64,000 nucleotides of DNA from Labrenzia sp. R4_2 (GTDB taxonomy: Bacteria; Pseudomonadota; Alphaproteobacteria; Rhizobiales; Stappiaceae): NCBI RefSeq assembly GCF_017743865.1, contig NZ_JAGHRJ010000002.1, positions 930,001-994,000 of the forward strand. Reading direction: 5' to 3'. Made by a program: the position numbers and the translations under genes. Positions 8,551 through 17,235 of this stretch are shown here, piece by piece (position 1 is the first letter of the stretch; the number at the start of each line of letters is the position of its first letter). Below the pieces are notes generated by a model. The model searched no databases and was not told the DNA's origin. It worked only from the letters and a program-made list of their open reading frames with translations.

Positions 8551-8558
8551 TCACACCA

Positions 8559-9068
8559 TCACTGAACAAGGATTTCCTTGAACAGCACCCCTTCCACTTT
8601 TGCCGGATAGACCGACAAGTTGATCCGCCTGAGCAATTCTTCCTTCAAGCGGAACAGGCCGGCAGACCCTTCTAGGTCTGCGGGACGAAGCTCGCGCAAG
8701 TAGATCTGAAACGCATCGAGGATGCGCGGCAGATACGGTTGGATCTGATCGATCATTGCGCGGTTTTCGACCTCCAGAGCGATGCGGACCTTCAGGTAGG
8801 TCGTGCGGCCCTCGGTCGCCAAATTCACAGTCATTTCCGGAAGGTCATAAAAGACCACCGGTCTTTGCACTTCCTGCGGCGCCGCATCTTCACCTGGCGC
8901 AGGCGCCGGCATGCTGTCGCCCATGAACAAGAAGTAGTAAGCCCCGCCTCCAACGGCGAGCAGAACCACAAGCCCAATTGCCCCAAAGAGAATGAGTTTC
9001 TTCTTACCGCCACCACCGGCGGCATCTTCCTCACCATCTTCTTCGGCTGCGGCATTCTCGTCGGTCAT
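8559..9068 (-). CDS. fliL: flagellar basal body protein FliL
   Basis: 169 residues from ATG 9068. This start has a strong GGAGGG four bases upstream; an in-frame start at 9227 would add 53 residues without family features. The protein has an acidic cytoplasmic N-terminus, one membrane helix at about 25-47 (LILFGAIGLVVLLAVGGGAYY) and a periplasmic FliL domain (FYDLPEMTVNLATEG, YLKVRIALEV, PRILDAFQIYLREL). FliL surrounds the stator and supports torque. It is the first gene of the fliL-fliM-DUF6468-motE-giant TPR run, transcribed away from flgF. Confidence 0.92.
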   Translation of the reverse strand: MTDENAAAEEDGEEDAAGGGGKKKLILFGAIGLVVLLAVGGGAYYFLFMGDSMPAPAPGEDAAPQEVQRPVVFYDLPEMTVNLATEGRTTYLKVRIALEVENRAMIDQIQPYLPRILDAFQIYLRELRPADLEGSAGLFRLKEELLRRINLSVYPAKVEGVLFKEILVQ

Positions 9069-9130
9069 GCTGCCCTCCGCACATGCGCGAGCGCTCGCGC
9101 GCGCTCTAAAAATTACTAAAGTGTTAAAGG

Positions 9131-9145
9131 TTAACGAATGGTTAC
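9131..9145 (-). promoter_or_regulatory. CtrA-like site upstream of fliL
   Basis: On the minus strand the bases read GTAACCATTCGTTAA, i.e. GTAA-N7-TTAA. That is one base from the CtrA consensus TTAA-N7-TTAA and includes the favoured CCAT after the first half-site. It ends about 63 bp before the fliL ATG. CtrA commonly controls early flagellar genes in Alphaproteobacteria. TTAA-rich words are frequent in such spacers, so this is a suggestion only. Confidence 0.4.
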
Positions 9146-9265
9146 CAATCCACCTCAGCGAGTCACCGGGCAAAAATTGCCAAGTGGTTAACTTCTGCCG
9201 GAATCTCTTGCCGGACGCACCACCCACTCACGGGTTTTGCCCAGTTTTCCCAAGGATTTAAAAAC

Positions 9266-9280
9266 TGGCACGGCTCCTGC
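9266..9280 (+). promoter_or_regulatory. sigma-54 type promoter of the flgFGAH operon
   Basis: TGGCACGGCTCCTGC matches the -24/-12 consensus TGGCAC-N5-TTGC with one mismatch (C for the first T). It lies 70 bp before the flgF ATG, in the right direction. The same ACTGGCACGGCTC-type block recurs before flgI. FliX, whose Caulobacter homologue works with the sigma-54 activator FlbD, is encoded nearby, which fits RpoN control. Confidence 0.75.
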
Positions 9281-9350
9281 ATTAACCTTAACAGGCGCCG
9301 ACGTCTGGGGAGGCTGAAGCGCTCATCGGGGAGCAAAGGAACCGTTCATT

Positions 9351-10091
9351 ATGGAGAACGTACATCTCATAGGCCTGTCCCGGCAGTCCGCTTTGCGGAA
9401 TCAGCTTGATGTGGTCGCCAACAACATGGCGAACATCAACACGACAGGTTTTAAGTCGCAGCGGCTGCTTTTTGAAGAGTATTTGATGCCGGTTGCCGAA
9501 GCGACAGAATTCGAAACACCGGACGAAACGCTGTCCTATGTTCTGGACTATCAGTCCATCACGGACTTCGGCACCGGCGCATTCAAGATGACCGGGAACG
9601 ATCTGGACCTGGCGATCGAAGGCGAAGGCTTTTTCGTCGTCCAGATGGGTGACGGGACCGAAGCCTACACACGCGACGGTGCGTTCGTGATCGATCAGAA
9701 CGGTCAGCTCGTCACATCCGATGGACGCCCGGTTTTGACCACCGGCGGCCCGATCACTTTCTCGACCGAAGATGGATCTGTTGAGATCGCCAAAGACGGC
9801 ACGATTTCAACGGAACTTGGAATTCGCGGCGTCATCCGCGTGGCGTCCTTTGAAGATCCGCAGGAACTCGAGAAACAGGGTGACAACCTGTACCGGGGCG
9901 AAAACCCGGGTATCCCGCAGCGGTTCAATGTCGTTCAGGGCGCCCTCGAACGCTCCAATGTCGAAGGTGTTTACCAGGTGACCCAAATGATCGAAGTCAC
10001 CCGGGCCTACGAATCCATCACCAAGATGCTCAAGGACGTGAATGATCTTCGCCAACAGGCGATCCAGGTCCTTGGAAAACTTGAAGCCTAA
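9351..10091 (+). CDS. flgF: flagellar basal-body rod protein FlgF
   Basis: 246 residues. The N-terminal rod signature is LRNQLDVVANNMANINTTGF. The central D1-type segment has DLDLAIEGEGFFVVQ and AYTRDGAFVIDQNGQLV, and the C-terminal helix has VTQMIEVTRAYESITKML. FlgF forms part of the proximal rod. AAAGGAA stands about ten bases before the ATG. flgG follows 21 bp later in the same direction. Length is normal for FlgF; it differs from FlgG in starting MENVHLIGLSRQSALRNQ. Confidence 0.95.
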   Translation: MENVHLIGLSRQSALRNQLDVVANNMANINTTGFKSQRLLFEEYLMPVAEATEFETPDETLSYVLDYQSITDFGTGAFKMTGNDLDLAIEGEGFFVVQMGDGTEAYTRDGAFVIDQNGQLVTSDGRPVLTTGGPITFSTEDGSVEIAKDGTISTELGIRGVIRVASFEDPQELEKQGDNLYRGENPGIPQRFNVVQGALERSNVEGVYQVTQMIEVTRAYESITKMLKDVNDLRQQAIQVLGKLEA

Positions 10092-10112
10092 GCGCCTTAA
10101 GGAGAACGCAAC

Positions 10113-10895
10113 ATGAGAGCTCTCTACACCGCCGCGACCGGTATGAAGGCGCAGGAATACAACGTTGAAGTCATTTCGAACAACGTCGCCAACATGCGGA
10201 CAACCGGCTACAAGAAACAGCGGGCTGATTTTCAGGACCTTCTGTACCAAAACCTGCGCCGCATGGGCACGGAAACCTCCGATGCAGGCACGATCGTTCC
10301 AACAGGCATTCAAATCGGCACCGGTGTGAAACTGGCATCAACTGGCCGAGTCATGTCGCAAGGATCAATGGAGAACACCGGCAAGGAACTGGACATTGCC
10401 ATCCGCGGGGAAGGCTTCTTTCAGATTCAGCTCCCTGATGGAACAACCGGATACACACGAGATGGCTCGTTCGAACGGGATCAAAACGGCCAGCTGGTGA
10501 CCATTGATGGCTACCAACTTGATCCAAACATTACTATTCCGGAAAATACGCGCGATCTAACAATCGCTCCATCTGGTAAGGTTCAAGGCGTTGACGAAGC
10601 AGGCGCCACAGTTGATCTCGGTCAGATACAGCTTGCCCGGTTCGTCAATAAAGCCGGCCTTGAAGCGATCGGTGACAACCTGTTTCTCGAAACGGATGCC
10701 AGTGGTGCACCCCAGACCGGCAATCCCAATGAGGATGGTTACGGAAGCACTCAGCAGTTTTTTCTGGAGATGGCCAATGTGGATGCGGTGACGGAAATCG
10801 CCGATCTGATCTCGGCCCAGCGCGCCTATGAGATGAACTCAAAAGTCATCCAAGCGGCCGACCAGATGTACTCGACCACCACTCAAATCCGCTAA
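10113..10895 (+). CDS. flgG: flagellar distal rod protein FlgG
   Basis: 260 residues, the normal length for FlgG. It starts MRALYTAATGMKAQEYNVEV and carries NNVANMRTTGYKKQRADFQD, the FlgG-specific insertion region around residues 40-70, DIAIRGEGFFQIQLPDG and the C-terminal EIADLISAQRAYEMNSKVIQ. It polymerises as the distal rod that passes through the P and L rings. AAGGAG lies eight bases upstream of the ATG. It is second in flgF-flgG-flgA-flgH. Confidence 0.97.
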   Translation: MRALYTAATGMKAQEYNVEVISNNVANMRTTGYKKQRADFQDLLYQNLRRMGTETSDAGTIVPTGIQIGTGVKLASTGRVMSQGSMENTGKELDIAIRGEGFFQIQLPDGTTGYTRDGSFERDQNGQLVTIDGYQLDPNITIPENTRDLTIAPSGKVQGVDEAGATVDLGQIQLARFVNKAGLEAIGDNLFLETDASGAPQTGNPNEDGYGSTQQFFLEMANVDAVTEIADLISAQRAYEMNSKVIQAADQMYSTTTQIR

Positions 10896-10913
10896 CGAGA
10901 AAGGCTTAAGTCG

Positions 10914-11894
10914 ATGAAGACCTTAATGATAGCCGCTCTTAGCCTGGCAATGGCAGCACTGGCCAGTTTTGGTGCAGCGGCCAATGAGCGCCCGGTTCTA
11001 CGGTCCCAGGTCATGACCTTGTCGGACATTGTGACAGTCGGGGACTTCTACTCCAACGCCGGAGATTTGGCACAAGTGCCGCTGTTCCGGTCCCCTGACA
11101 TGGGAACCTCCGGCAATGTCCCGGCAACAACGGTTGCACAACGCGCCCGGGATGCCGGCCTGGTTACAGCCGGTACGGACGGCCTGCGCACAGTCGTCGT
11201 TCACCGCGGCGCAACACGGCTCAACCGTCATCAGCTGGAAAACCTAATTCGCAACGATCTGGCAAAGCTTGAAGCGGGCATTGATCCTGAAGGGCTCGAA
11301 ATCACCCTTCTGCAGGCCCCCGACCAGATCCTGGCCGACCCAAAGGCGGTGGATCCGGTCCGTATCGACAGGATCAACTGGAGCCGGAACAATGGACATT
11401 TCACAGTATTCGCAACCATTGCAGTCGAACACGGCACACGTCCATTGACCGTGACTGGCACTGCGGTTGAGATGATTGACGTTCTTGTGCTCGGCCAGCC
11501 GCTGAAGCGCGGCGACATCGTTCAAGAGGGAGACTTCACAACGATCCGCCTGCCGCGTTTGAAGGTGAACACCGCCGCGCTCCAGGACGGCGCGAACATT
11601 GTCGGCAAGGCGGCTCGAGTGAACCTGCGCCCGAGTCAACCCTTGTCGCACAAGGATTTTGAATACCCGGTTCTGGTCGAACGCGGCGACAAGGTCACAG
11701 TCACCTACAATCTCGGCGCTATGAACCTCACCTCCCGGGCGAAAGCCCTGACCAACGGCGCCAAAGGCGACGTTATTGACGTCATGAATCTCCAGTCCCG
11801 GCGTGTCGTACCTGCGACCGTGACTTCCCGCGGCCAAGTAGTTGTTCATGCCGCTCATGCAGTTGTTGCAAGCCTGAACCACGAGGCCAATTAA
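10914..11894 (+). CDS. flgA: flagellar P-ring assembly chaperone FlgA
   Basis: 326 residues with a signal peptide (LMIAALSLAMAALASFGAAA), so it is periplasmic. The C-terminal half holds the SAF/FlgA fold: VLGQPLKRGDIVQEGDF, RLPRLKVN and VTVTYNLGAMNLTSRAKAL, ending in RGQVVVHA. FlgA helps FlgI assemble into the P ring. It is longer than the enterobacterial protein because of an N-terminal module of about 180 residues, common in Alphaproteobacteria. Its TAA shares one base with the flgH ATG (TAATG), which suggests translational coupling. Confidence 0.93.
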   Translation: MKTLMIAALSLAMAALASFGAAANERPVLRSQVMTLSDIVTVGDFYSNAGDLAQVPLFRSPDMGTSGNVPATTVAQRARDAGLVTAGTDGLRTVVVHRGATRLNRHQLENLIRNDLAKLEAGIDPEGLEITLLQAPDQILADPKAVDPVRIDRINWSRNNGHFTVFATIAVEHGTRPLTVTGTAVEMIDVLVLGQPLKRGDIVQEGDFTTIRLPRLKVNTAALQDGANIVGKAARVNLRPSQPLSHKDFEYPVLVERGDKVTVTYNLGAMNLTSRAKALTNGAKGDVIDVMNLQSRRVVPATVTSRGQVVVHAAHAVVASLNHEAN

Positions 11895-12643
11895 TGTCTA
11901 TCTCTCGCAACATATCCCTGTTGGGCAGCATCGCCCTCGCAGCACTTGCTGCAGGATGCGGCTCCGCAGACCGGCTGGCGAATGTCGGCCAGCAGCCCGC
12001 CCTGAACGCCATTCAGGACCCGACAACAACTCCCGGATACAGGCCGGTTCAAATGCCGATGCCGGACCCGGTTCAGGCGCACTACAATCCGAACTCCCTT
12101 TGGCAATCAGGCAGCCGAGCCTTCTTCAAGGATCAGCGCGCAAGCCAGGTCGGTGACATCTTGACCGTGGTGGTCTCCATCGATGAAAAAGCGGAGATCG
12201 AAAACGATACAGCCAGAAGCCGTACCGAAACCAACGGCGCGGGCGTTGGCGGTGCGCTTGGAACTGCCATCGACACTATCTTCCTGCCGGCAGGCACTTC
12301 TGCCAGTGACCTTGGAAACGTAAACAGCAGCTCGACTTTCGCCGGAGCCGGCGAAGTGGACCGCGAGGAAGAACTGCGCACAACTGTTGCTGCTGTCGTA
12401 ACCCAGGTTCTGCCGAACGGCAATCTGGTTATTGAAGGGCGTCAGGAAATTAGGGTGAACTTCGAAGTTAGAGAGTTGATCGTAGCCGGTATTGTCCGTC
12501 CGGAAGACATCACCTCCAACAACACGATTGCCAGCCAGCAGATTGCGGAAGCTCGCATCGGTTACGGCGGACGTGGCCAGATCACCGATGTTCAGCAGCC
12601 GCGCTACGGCAATCAGGTTCTGGATATCCTCTTGCCGTTCTAA
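11894..12643 (+). CDS. flgH: flagellar L-ring lipoprotein FlgH
   Basis: 249 residues. A lipoprotein signal peptide ends in the lipobox LAAGC with Cys22, so it should be anchored in the outer membrane. Family motifs include NSLWQSGSRAFFKDQRA, VGDILTVVVSIDEKAEIEN, VLPNGNLVIEGRQEIRVN and the C-terminal RGQITDVQQPRYGNQVLDI. It forms the L ring around the distal rod. It is last in its operon and is followed by a strong terminator about 75 bp on. Confidence 0.96.
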   Translation: MSISRNISLLGSIALAALAAGCGSADRLANVGQQPALNAIQDPTTTPGYRPVQMPMPDPVQAHYNPNSLWQSGSRAFFKDQRASQVGDILTVVVSIDEKAEIENDTARSRTETNGAGVGGALGTAIDTIFLPAGTSASDLGNVNSSSTFAGAGEVDREEELRTTVAAVVTQVLPNGNLVIEGRQEIRVNFEVRELIVAGIVRPEDITSNNTIASQQIAEARIGYGGRGQITDVQQPRYGNQVLDILLPF

Positions 12644-12717
12644 TCCGGCAAAATCACACACCAGCTCCCCCGGCTGCGGCAGGCAAATCAGACGTGAAAG
12701 GCCCGCTGCAGCTGAAC

Positions 12718-12760
12718 CGGGCACGGCATCTCGCTCCCCGAGTGCCGTGCCCGATTTCTT
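12718..12760 (+). terminator. terminator of the flgFGAH operon
   Basis: CGGGCACGGCA at 12718-12728 pairs exactly with TGCCGTGCCCG at 12743-12753. The loop contains a second CTCG/CGAG pairing. A T-rich run (ATTTCTTTT) follows on the plus strand. Confidence 0.85.
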
Positions 12761-12795
12761 TTGATCCCAACGATCACCGACATTCAATCAGACAT

Positions 12796-12822
12796 AAAAA
12801 AACCTCCCCGTCTCCGGGAAGG
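12796..12822 (-). terminator. terminator of dksA
   Basis: Read on the minus strand, CCTTCCCG-GAGA-CGGGGAGG forms an 8-bp stem (one G-T pair) followed directly by seven T. It lies about 50 bp past the dksA stop and faces the flgH terminator. Confidence 0.85.
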
Positions 12823-12873
12823 TCTTCAAGTCAAATTGGCTTGCGAATTCAGCAAACCGGCCGTTTCTGGAAA

Positions 12874-13290
12874 TCAGTCGTCGCGGTACACCTTTTCACG
12901 GCGTTCGTGCGCTTCCTGAGCCTCAATCGACAACGTCGCTATTGGCCGCGCCTCGAGCCTTCGCAGAGCAATCGGCTCTCCCGTCTCTTCGCAGTATCCG
13001 TAACTGCCATCCGCAATCCGCTCCAGGGCGGCATCGATTTTTGAAATCAACTTGCGTTGGCGATCACGTGCGCGCAGCTCGATAGAACGATCCGTCTCCG
13101 AAGATGCGCGGTCTGCCAAGTCAGGGTGGTTCTGGCTTTCCTCCTGAAGGGTCGCGAGTGTTTCAGCGCTTTCTTTCAGGATCTCATCTTTCCAGGCAAG
13201 CAGCTTGTTTTTGAAGTATTCCCGCTGCCTATCATTCATGAACGGCTCGTCTTCCGAGGGTCGGTATTCAGACTCAATATCAACCGTCAT
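12874..13290 (-). CDS. dksA: DksA-type RNA polymerase-binding factor with degenerate zinc site
   Basis: 138 residues from an ATG preceded by CGGAG. A long coiled coil carries the tip motif D57-L-A-D60-R-A62, matching the DxxDxA tip that reaches into the RNA polymerase secondary channel. The C-terminal globule keeps GYCEETGEP and LRRLEARPIATLS, but the four zinc positions read Cys100, Thr103, Ser121 and Ala124 instead of four cysteines, so zinc binding is unlikely. Single-cysteine DksA proteins are known in Alphaproteobacteria. It modulates rRNA and stress promoters together with ppGpp. It has its own terminator and lies between flagellar operons, downstream of fliX on the same strand. Confidence 0.9.
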   Translation of the reverse strand: MTVDIESEYRPSEDEPFMNDRQREYFKNKLLAWKDEILKESAETLATLQEESQNHPDLADRASSETDRSIELRARDRQRKLISKIDAALERIADGSYGYCEETGEPIALRRLEARPIATLSIEAQEAHERREKVYRDD

Positions 13291-13455
13291 CTACAACTCC
13301 GGTTTACCGTTATGACGGGCGCAATATATAGGCGGTTCGTCCCGGGGACAACGGTTCATTTGGTAAAATTAGCGTCATAAATTCTGCAATTAATTCAATT
13401 TGTTGCGTATATTTTAGCCAATATCCCGGCTCAGTTTCAACGCCCTTGGGCACGC

Positions 13456-13878
13456 TCAATCAGGGAATCGGCCGAGCTTTGCGAGCTCCACTTTGACCCT
13501 AAGTTCGATCTCTTCCAGCACGCTGTCGACCTCCGGGTCGCCGCTGGATTGGCGCTTTGAAACTGTCAGCGAAAGCTGTTCCAAACGATCTTCGGAAACA
13601 TGGCCTGCCAAAAGATCCGCCCGGATCATTTCCAGGCTGTCCAACAGTGTATGCCCGTGACGCGCTGCTTTCTTGCGCCGCTCGGTCCGTTCATCGACTT
13701 CCTGCAGAGCCAGAAGCGCGTCGATGCCCTGAATACCTGCCCCGCCGGCTGTGGCCTGCGTTGCCGGTTGCTCAGCGGCTCCACCAAGGTCCGGCGCAAA
13801 ATCGCTGCCTGAACTGCTGCTCTTCTTTGCGCCGCGCCCCTGAACTCCGGTTAACGGTTTGCTCCCGGTTATACGCAT
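13456..13878 (-). CDS. fliX: flagellar assembly regulator FliX
   Basis: 140 residues from an ATG preceded by GGAAAGAG. The plan is that of FliX: a short N-terminal MRITGSKP start, a Ser/Gly/Ala-rich linker, then IDALLALQEVDERTERRKKA, RHGHTLLDSLEMIRADLLAG and a C-terminal helix with LEEIELRVKVELAKLGR. In Caulobacter, FliX couples early basal-body assembly to the sigma-54 activator FlbD. Its position, divergent from flgI (which has a sigma-54 type promoter), fits that role. No flbD gene is in this window. Confidence 0.9.
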   Translation of the reverse strand: MRITGSKPLTGVQGRGAKKSSSSGSDFAPDLGGAAEQPATQATAGGAGIQGIDALLALQEVDERTERRKKAARHGHTLLDSLEMIRADLLAGHVSEDRLEQLSLTVSKRQSSGDPEVDSVLEEIELRVKVELAKLGRFPD

Positions 13879-14191
13879 TGCTCTTTCCTAATGTTCTGAA
13901 CGGCTGGTCAACACCAAGTTGCTCCATGGCCTGACAGAATCTGCCTTAAAGGGTAAATGAGTCCGGGCAAGCAAGGCAATATTTGCCGAGTATCTATTGT
14001 TAATCATTAACTCTATTCGCCACATTTGCGTGGATATACTCGCCATTCTTCGACAAACGGCGCAGAATCCAGCCACTTTAGCGTCTCAATCCAACCAGGC
14101 CTAAAACTTGGCACGGCTCTCGCATAATGCATCTCGAACCATAGTGACCCTTGGCTGATAAAACGGCCTCTTAGATGGATCTGCGTGAAGA
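13879..14191. other. divergent regulatory spacer fliX/flgI
   Basis: A 313-bp AT-rich region without a supported gene. It holds the sigma-54 type element for flgI (14109-14123) and a TTAA-rich patch near 13998-14012 (GTTAATCATTAAC) that could bind CtrA-like regulators. No fliX promoter could be fixed. Confidence 0.6.
14109..14123 (+). promoter_or_regulatory. sigma-54 type promoter of flgI
   Basis: TGGCACGGCTCTCGC matches TGGCAC-N5-TTGC with one mismatch at the second T of the -12 block. It ends 68 bp before the flgI ATG. Eleven of its first twelve bases plus flanks repeat the element found before flgF, including GGCACGGCTC and the following GCAT. Confidence 0.75.
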
Positions 14192-15337
14192 ATGCGTCGT
14201 CTGATCACATATTTCGAAAACCGCGCGGCCCGCGTCACACTCATTGCGGCTGCCCTTGTCGGCTTACAGCTTGCGATCGCTGTTCAAGCTGTCGCTTCCT
14301 CAAGGATCAAGGACATCGCGGATTTTGAAGGCATTCGTGAGAACCAACTTATCGGGTACGGCCTTGTTGTCGGCTTGAACGGCACTGGCGACAGCCTCAA
14401 CAACACACCGTTTACGCAGCAAAGTTTGCAAGCCATGCTGGAACGGCTCGGTGTGAACACACGAAACATTCCGCTAAACACCAACACGGTTGCAGCCGTC
14501 ATGGTGACGGCAAACCTGCCGCCGTTCTCCACTCAAGGGACGCGAATAGACGTGAGTGTCAGCGCTTTGGGCGACGCCTCTTCTCTTCAGGGCGGCACGC
14601 TGCTTGTGACGCCCTTGGTTGGTGCAGATGGCGAAGTATACGCAATCGCGCAAGGCTCAGTCGCGATTGGTGGCTTTTCGGCACAAGGCGACGCTGCGTC
14701 TATTGTCCGCGGCGTACCGACAGCTGGCCGGATCGCAAATGGCGGCCTTGTCGAGCGCGAACTGGATTTCAAACTGGCATCGCTGACAAAAGTTCGCCTT
14801 GCCCTACGCAACCCGGATCTCACCACTGCACGGCGCGTGGCGCTGTCCATCAACGAATTGATCGGCATGCCAACTGCAGAGCCTGTCGACCCGGCAACAG
14901 TCCAGCTTGACCTGCCGCGTCAATACGATGGCAACATCGTTGATCTTTTGACCGACATTGAACAGTTGATTGTTGAACCGGACCTTGCCGCACGGGTCAT
15001 CATCGATGAAAACTCCGGCATCATCGTCATGGGCCAGGACGTCAAGGTTTCTATGGTGGCTGTTGCTCAGGGCAACCTGACCGTGACGATTGCCGAGACT
15101 CCGGAGGTCGTTCAGCCGCTGCCCTTCTCAAACGGTCAGACGGCGATCGCACCACGCACGGATCTTAATGTGAACACCGATCCAGACGCGAAATTGGCGA
15201 TCGTTCCAAACACAGTGACTTTGAAACAACTCGTCGATGGACTGAATGCGCTCGGAATTGGTCCGCGTGACATGATCTCCATCCTCCAGGCAATCAAAGC
15301 TGCCGGTGCTCTCCAAGCCGAAATCGAGGTGCTCTGA
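14192..15337 (+). CDS. flgI: flagellar P-ring protein FlgI
   Basis: 381 residues with a signal peptide ending near residue 35 (AVQAVAS, then SRIKDIADFEG). Hallmarks are ENQLIGYGLVVGLNGTGDS, NVAAVMVTANLPPF in the form NTVAAVMVTANLPPF, GGTLLVTPLVGADGEVYAIA and the C-terminal TLKQLVDGLNALGIGPRDMI. It forms the P ring in the peptidoglycan with the help of FlgA. The TGA shares its last base with the ATG of the next gene, so translation is probably coupled. Confidence 0.97.
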   Translation: MRRLITYFENRAARVTLIAAALVGLQLAIAVQAVASSRIKDIADFEGIRENQLIGYGLVVGLNGTGDSLNNTPFTQQSLQAMLERLGVNTRNIPLNTNTVAAVMVTANLPPFSTQGTRIDVSVSALGDASSLQGGTLLVTPLVGADGEVYAIAQGSVAIGGFSAQGDAASIVRGVPTAGRIANGGLVERELDFKLASLTKVRLALRNPDLTTARRVALSINELIGMPTAEPVDPATVQLDLPRQYDGNIVDLLTDIEQLIVEPDLAARVIIDENSGIIVMGQDVKVSMVAVAQGNLTVTIAETPEVVQPLPFSNGQTAIAPRTDLNVNTDPDAKLAIVPNTVTLKQLVDGLNALGIGPRDMISILQAIKAAGALQAEIEVL

Positions 15338-15648
15338 TGGATTTGCCACTTGCCCCTTCCATGCCGCGCTCCAACCCGCTTGATGTCCTCCAGGGTGTAA
15401 ACCCGGGCGACAAGACCGCCGCGCGGGCTGCTGCAGAAGAATTCGAAGCCGTGTTCTTGAACAATATGCTGCAAAGCATGTTTTCCGGCCTTGAAAATGG
15501 CGGCGCTTGGGGTGGCGGAACGGGGTCTGATGCCTGGCAAGGCATGCTTGTCGATGAATATGCCCGTACGATTTCCGCTGCCGGCGGCGTTGGAATCGCA
15601 GATAGTGTTGAACGTGAACTGCTTGCTTTGCAGGAAGGCGCCCGATGA
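15337..15648 (+). CDS. flgJ: FlgJ-type rod-binding protein (no muramidase domain)
   Basis: 103 residues, only the N-terminal rod-binding half of FlgJ: AAEEFEAVFLNNMLQSMFSG, then GSDAWQGMLVDEYARTI and GGVGIADSVERELL. The peptidoglycan-hydrolase half of gammaproteobacterial FlgJ is absent, as is usual in Alphaproteobacteria, where a separate enzyme does that job. It acts in the periplasm as a rod cap or scaffold. It overlaps flgI by one base and the next gene by four. Confidence 0.88.
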   Translation: MDLPLAPSMPRSNPLDVLQGVNPGDKTAARAAAEEFEAVFLNNMLQSMFSGLENGGAWGGGTGSDAWQGMLVDEYARTISAAGGVGIADSVERELLALQEGAR

Positions 15649-16139
15649 CCGCACAACCAGATACCAGCACCCTTCCCTTTTCTCTCGACCGGCCGGCAAG
15701 CAAGCAGGAAGCTGAAAACTTCTGCTCCGCATTGTCCGGGACCATGGAAGCGCTCCTGTCCGTGATCGAAATGGAGACAGATCTTGTCCGGGCGGGAAAG
15801 CTGAAGGAAGCCGGTGAGTTGCAAGCCGACAAGGCGCGTCTCATTCATGAATATACGCGCGGCATGATGTCCGCAAAAGACCATGCTGTTGCGCTTGGCA
15901 ACCTTGCGCCCGCCGCAACACAGTCGCTGCGCCGTCAGCATGGCGAATTCCAACCCGTGCTGCGCATCAATCTGGCGGTTCTTGCAACGGCCCGCGAAGT
16001 GACAAATAACATTGTGACGTCGGTCGCAAAGGCTGTTGGGGCCAAAAACGCAACAGCGCCGACCACTTACGGCCGGACCGGCGCCTCTCCCAATGGGCCG
16101 CAATCAGCTCAAGGCATTGCTGTGAACCAATCTCTTTGA
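15645..16139 (+). CDS. flgN: FlgN-like flagellar export chaperone
   Basis: 164 residues, helical, with no signal peptide. The core (CSALSGTMEALLSVIEMETD, then LVRAGKLKEAGELQADKARL) resembles FlgN-family chaperones that hold FlgK and FlgL for export. The C-terminus is Gly/Ser/Thr-rich and probably disordered. The start overlaps the rod-binding gene by four bases (ATGA). The assignment rests on the pattern and the position after flgI and flgJ; a FlgN-like alphaproteobacterial family of unknown partner is the alternative. Confidence 0.7.
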   Translation: MTAQPDTSTLPFSLDRPASKQEAENFCSALSGTMEALLSVIEMETDLVRAGKLKEAGELQADKARLIHEYTRGMMSAKDHAVALGNLAPAATQSLRRQHGEFQPVLRINLAVLATAREVTNNIVTSVAKAVGAKNATAPTTYGRTGASPNGPQSAQGIAVNQSL

Positions 16140-16350
16140 GACACCAGCTGAGCCTTGATATTTTCCTCAGTATCCAGTTTTAGCTATCAAAACGAACTGA
16201 GAGACGCGGGCTTGAAAACGAATCAAAAATGGTCACAAGCAGATAAATCCAACCCCTTAAAATTCTAATTATTCCGTTAACAGAAGATTCATTCCCTTAC
16301 GTTATTTTTGTCACTATCGGGTCATAGTATGACGTTACCCGGAGGGCAAA

Positions 16351-16788
16351 ATGGATACCGCATTAGTCCGGCCTCCATCGCCGACATATACGGCGATCAC
16401 GCCGGTGACACGCGCCCCGGAAAAAGATCAACCGGCAAGTTCTACGGATTTGCCGGCGGAGGACACCGTCCGTCCTTCCGCAGATTCAACTGGATCTCAA
16501 CGGGCTGCGACAAACGAACAGAACAGGGCCAGTGAAGGCCGCGCTGATCAGTCTGCACTGGAGCGTTACACGCCACCCGTGACACGCCAGAACGTGTTCG
16601 ACGAAGACAGCGAAAGCCTCATCTACGTCGCAACCAACACGGAAACAGGCGATGTTATTCGTCAGATTCCAAGCGAAACCTTGCTGAGGCTGCGTGCCTA
16701 CAGCGAAACGGTTGCCGCTTACCGGACCCAGGTCGAAGAACAGCAGCGCTCAAGCTCTCAAGACGAAGCCGTTCAACGCACTGTGTAA
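16351..16788 (+). CDS. flaG: FlaG family protein
   Basis: 145 residues from an ATG with GGAGGG four bases upstream. The first 85 residues are disordered and rich in Pro, Ser, Thr and Ala. The C-terminus carries the FlaG core LIYVATNTETGDVIRQIPSE followed by TLLRLRAYSETVAAYR. FlaG affects filament length or export in other bacteria. The gene stands alone between flgN and the first flagellin and is read in the same direction. Confidence 0.8.
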   Translation: MDTALVRPPSPTYTAITPVTRAPEKDQPASSTDLPAEDTVRPSADSTGSQRAATNEQNRASEGRADQSALERYTPPVTRQNVFDEDSESLIYVATNTETGDVIRQIPSETLLRLRAYSETVAAYRTQVEEQQRSSSQDEAVQRTV

Positions 16789-17235
16789 ACCACTGTTGAA
16801 CGGCTCGTTCCTGACTGTCTGCGCTGTTGCAAGCGCGGTGGGCTATGCCCCTATTCTCTTATTTAAAAAGCATTGGTTTAATTGCGGTCTGGCTCAAGTG
16901 AAACGCTTCGAACCGTTTCCGTATTCAATTGCATTCAAAGCCCCACTTAACCCGTCGCATTGCTTATGCAGAGGTCTGTGAGCCTCGGGCGCTAAGCAAA
17001 AAATCTTGTGCAATCAAAAATCGTAAACGGCGCAAGAGCCCACCACCAATGCCATTGATTATATTGAATAATTTGGAAATTCTCAGACTGGTTTCCGATC
17101 CGAAAAATTAACCTGCAGTTATGCTTAATTTCCGTTAACCACGTTTGTTTAGACTCCGTTTTCAGTTTCAGGCGTTTGATGCGGTCAAGTCCCAGGACGG
17201 GGCTTTGTATCTCGTGTTCCTAGAAAGGAAACCAA
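16789..17235. other. 447-bp spacer before flagellin 1
   Basis: No supported gene. The 3' part is AT-rich and holds several TTAA words (17108, 17125, 17135), including GTTAACCACGTTTGTTTA at 17134-17151, which resembles the element before the other two flagellin genes. A good Shine-Dalgarno (AAAGGA) precedes the flagellin ATG. No sigma-54 element was found here. Confidence 0.5.
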
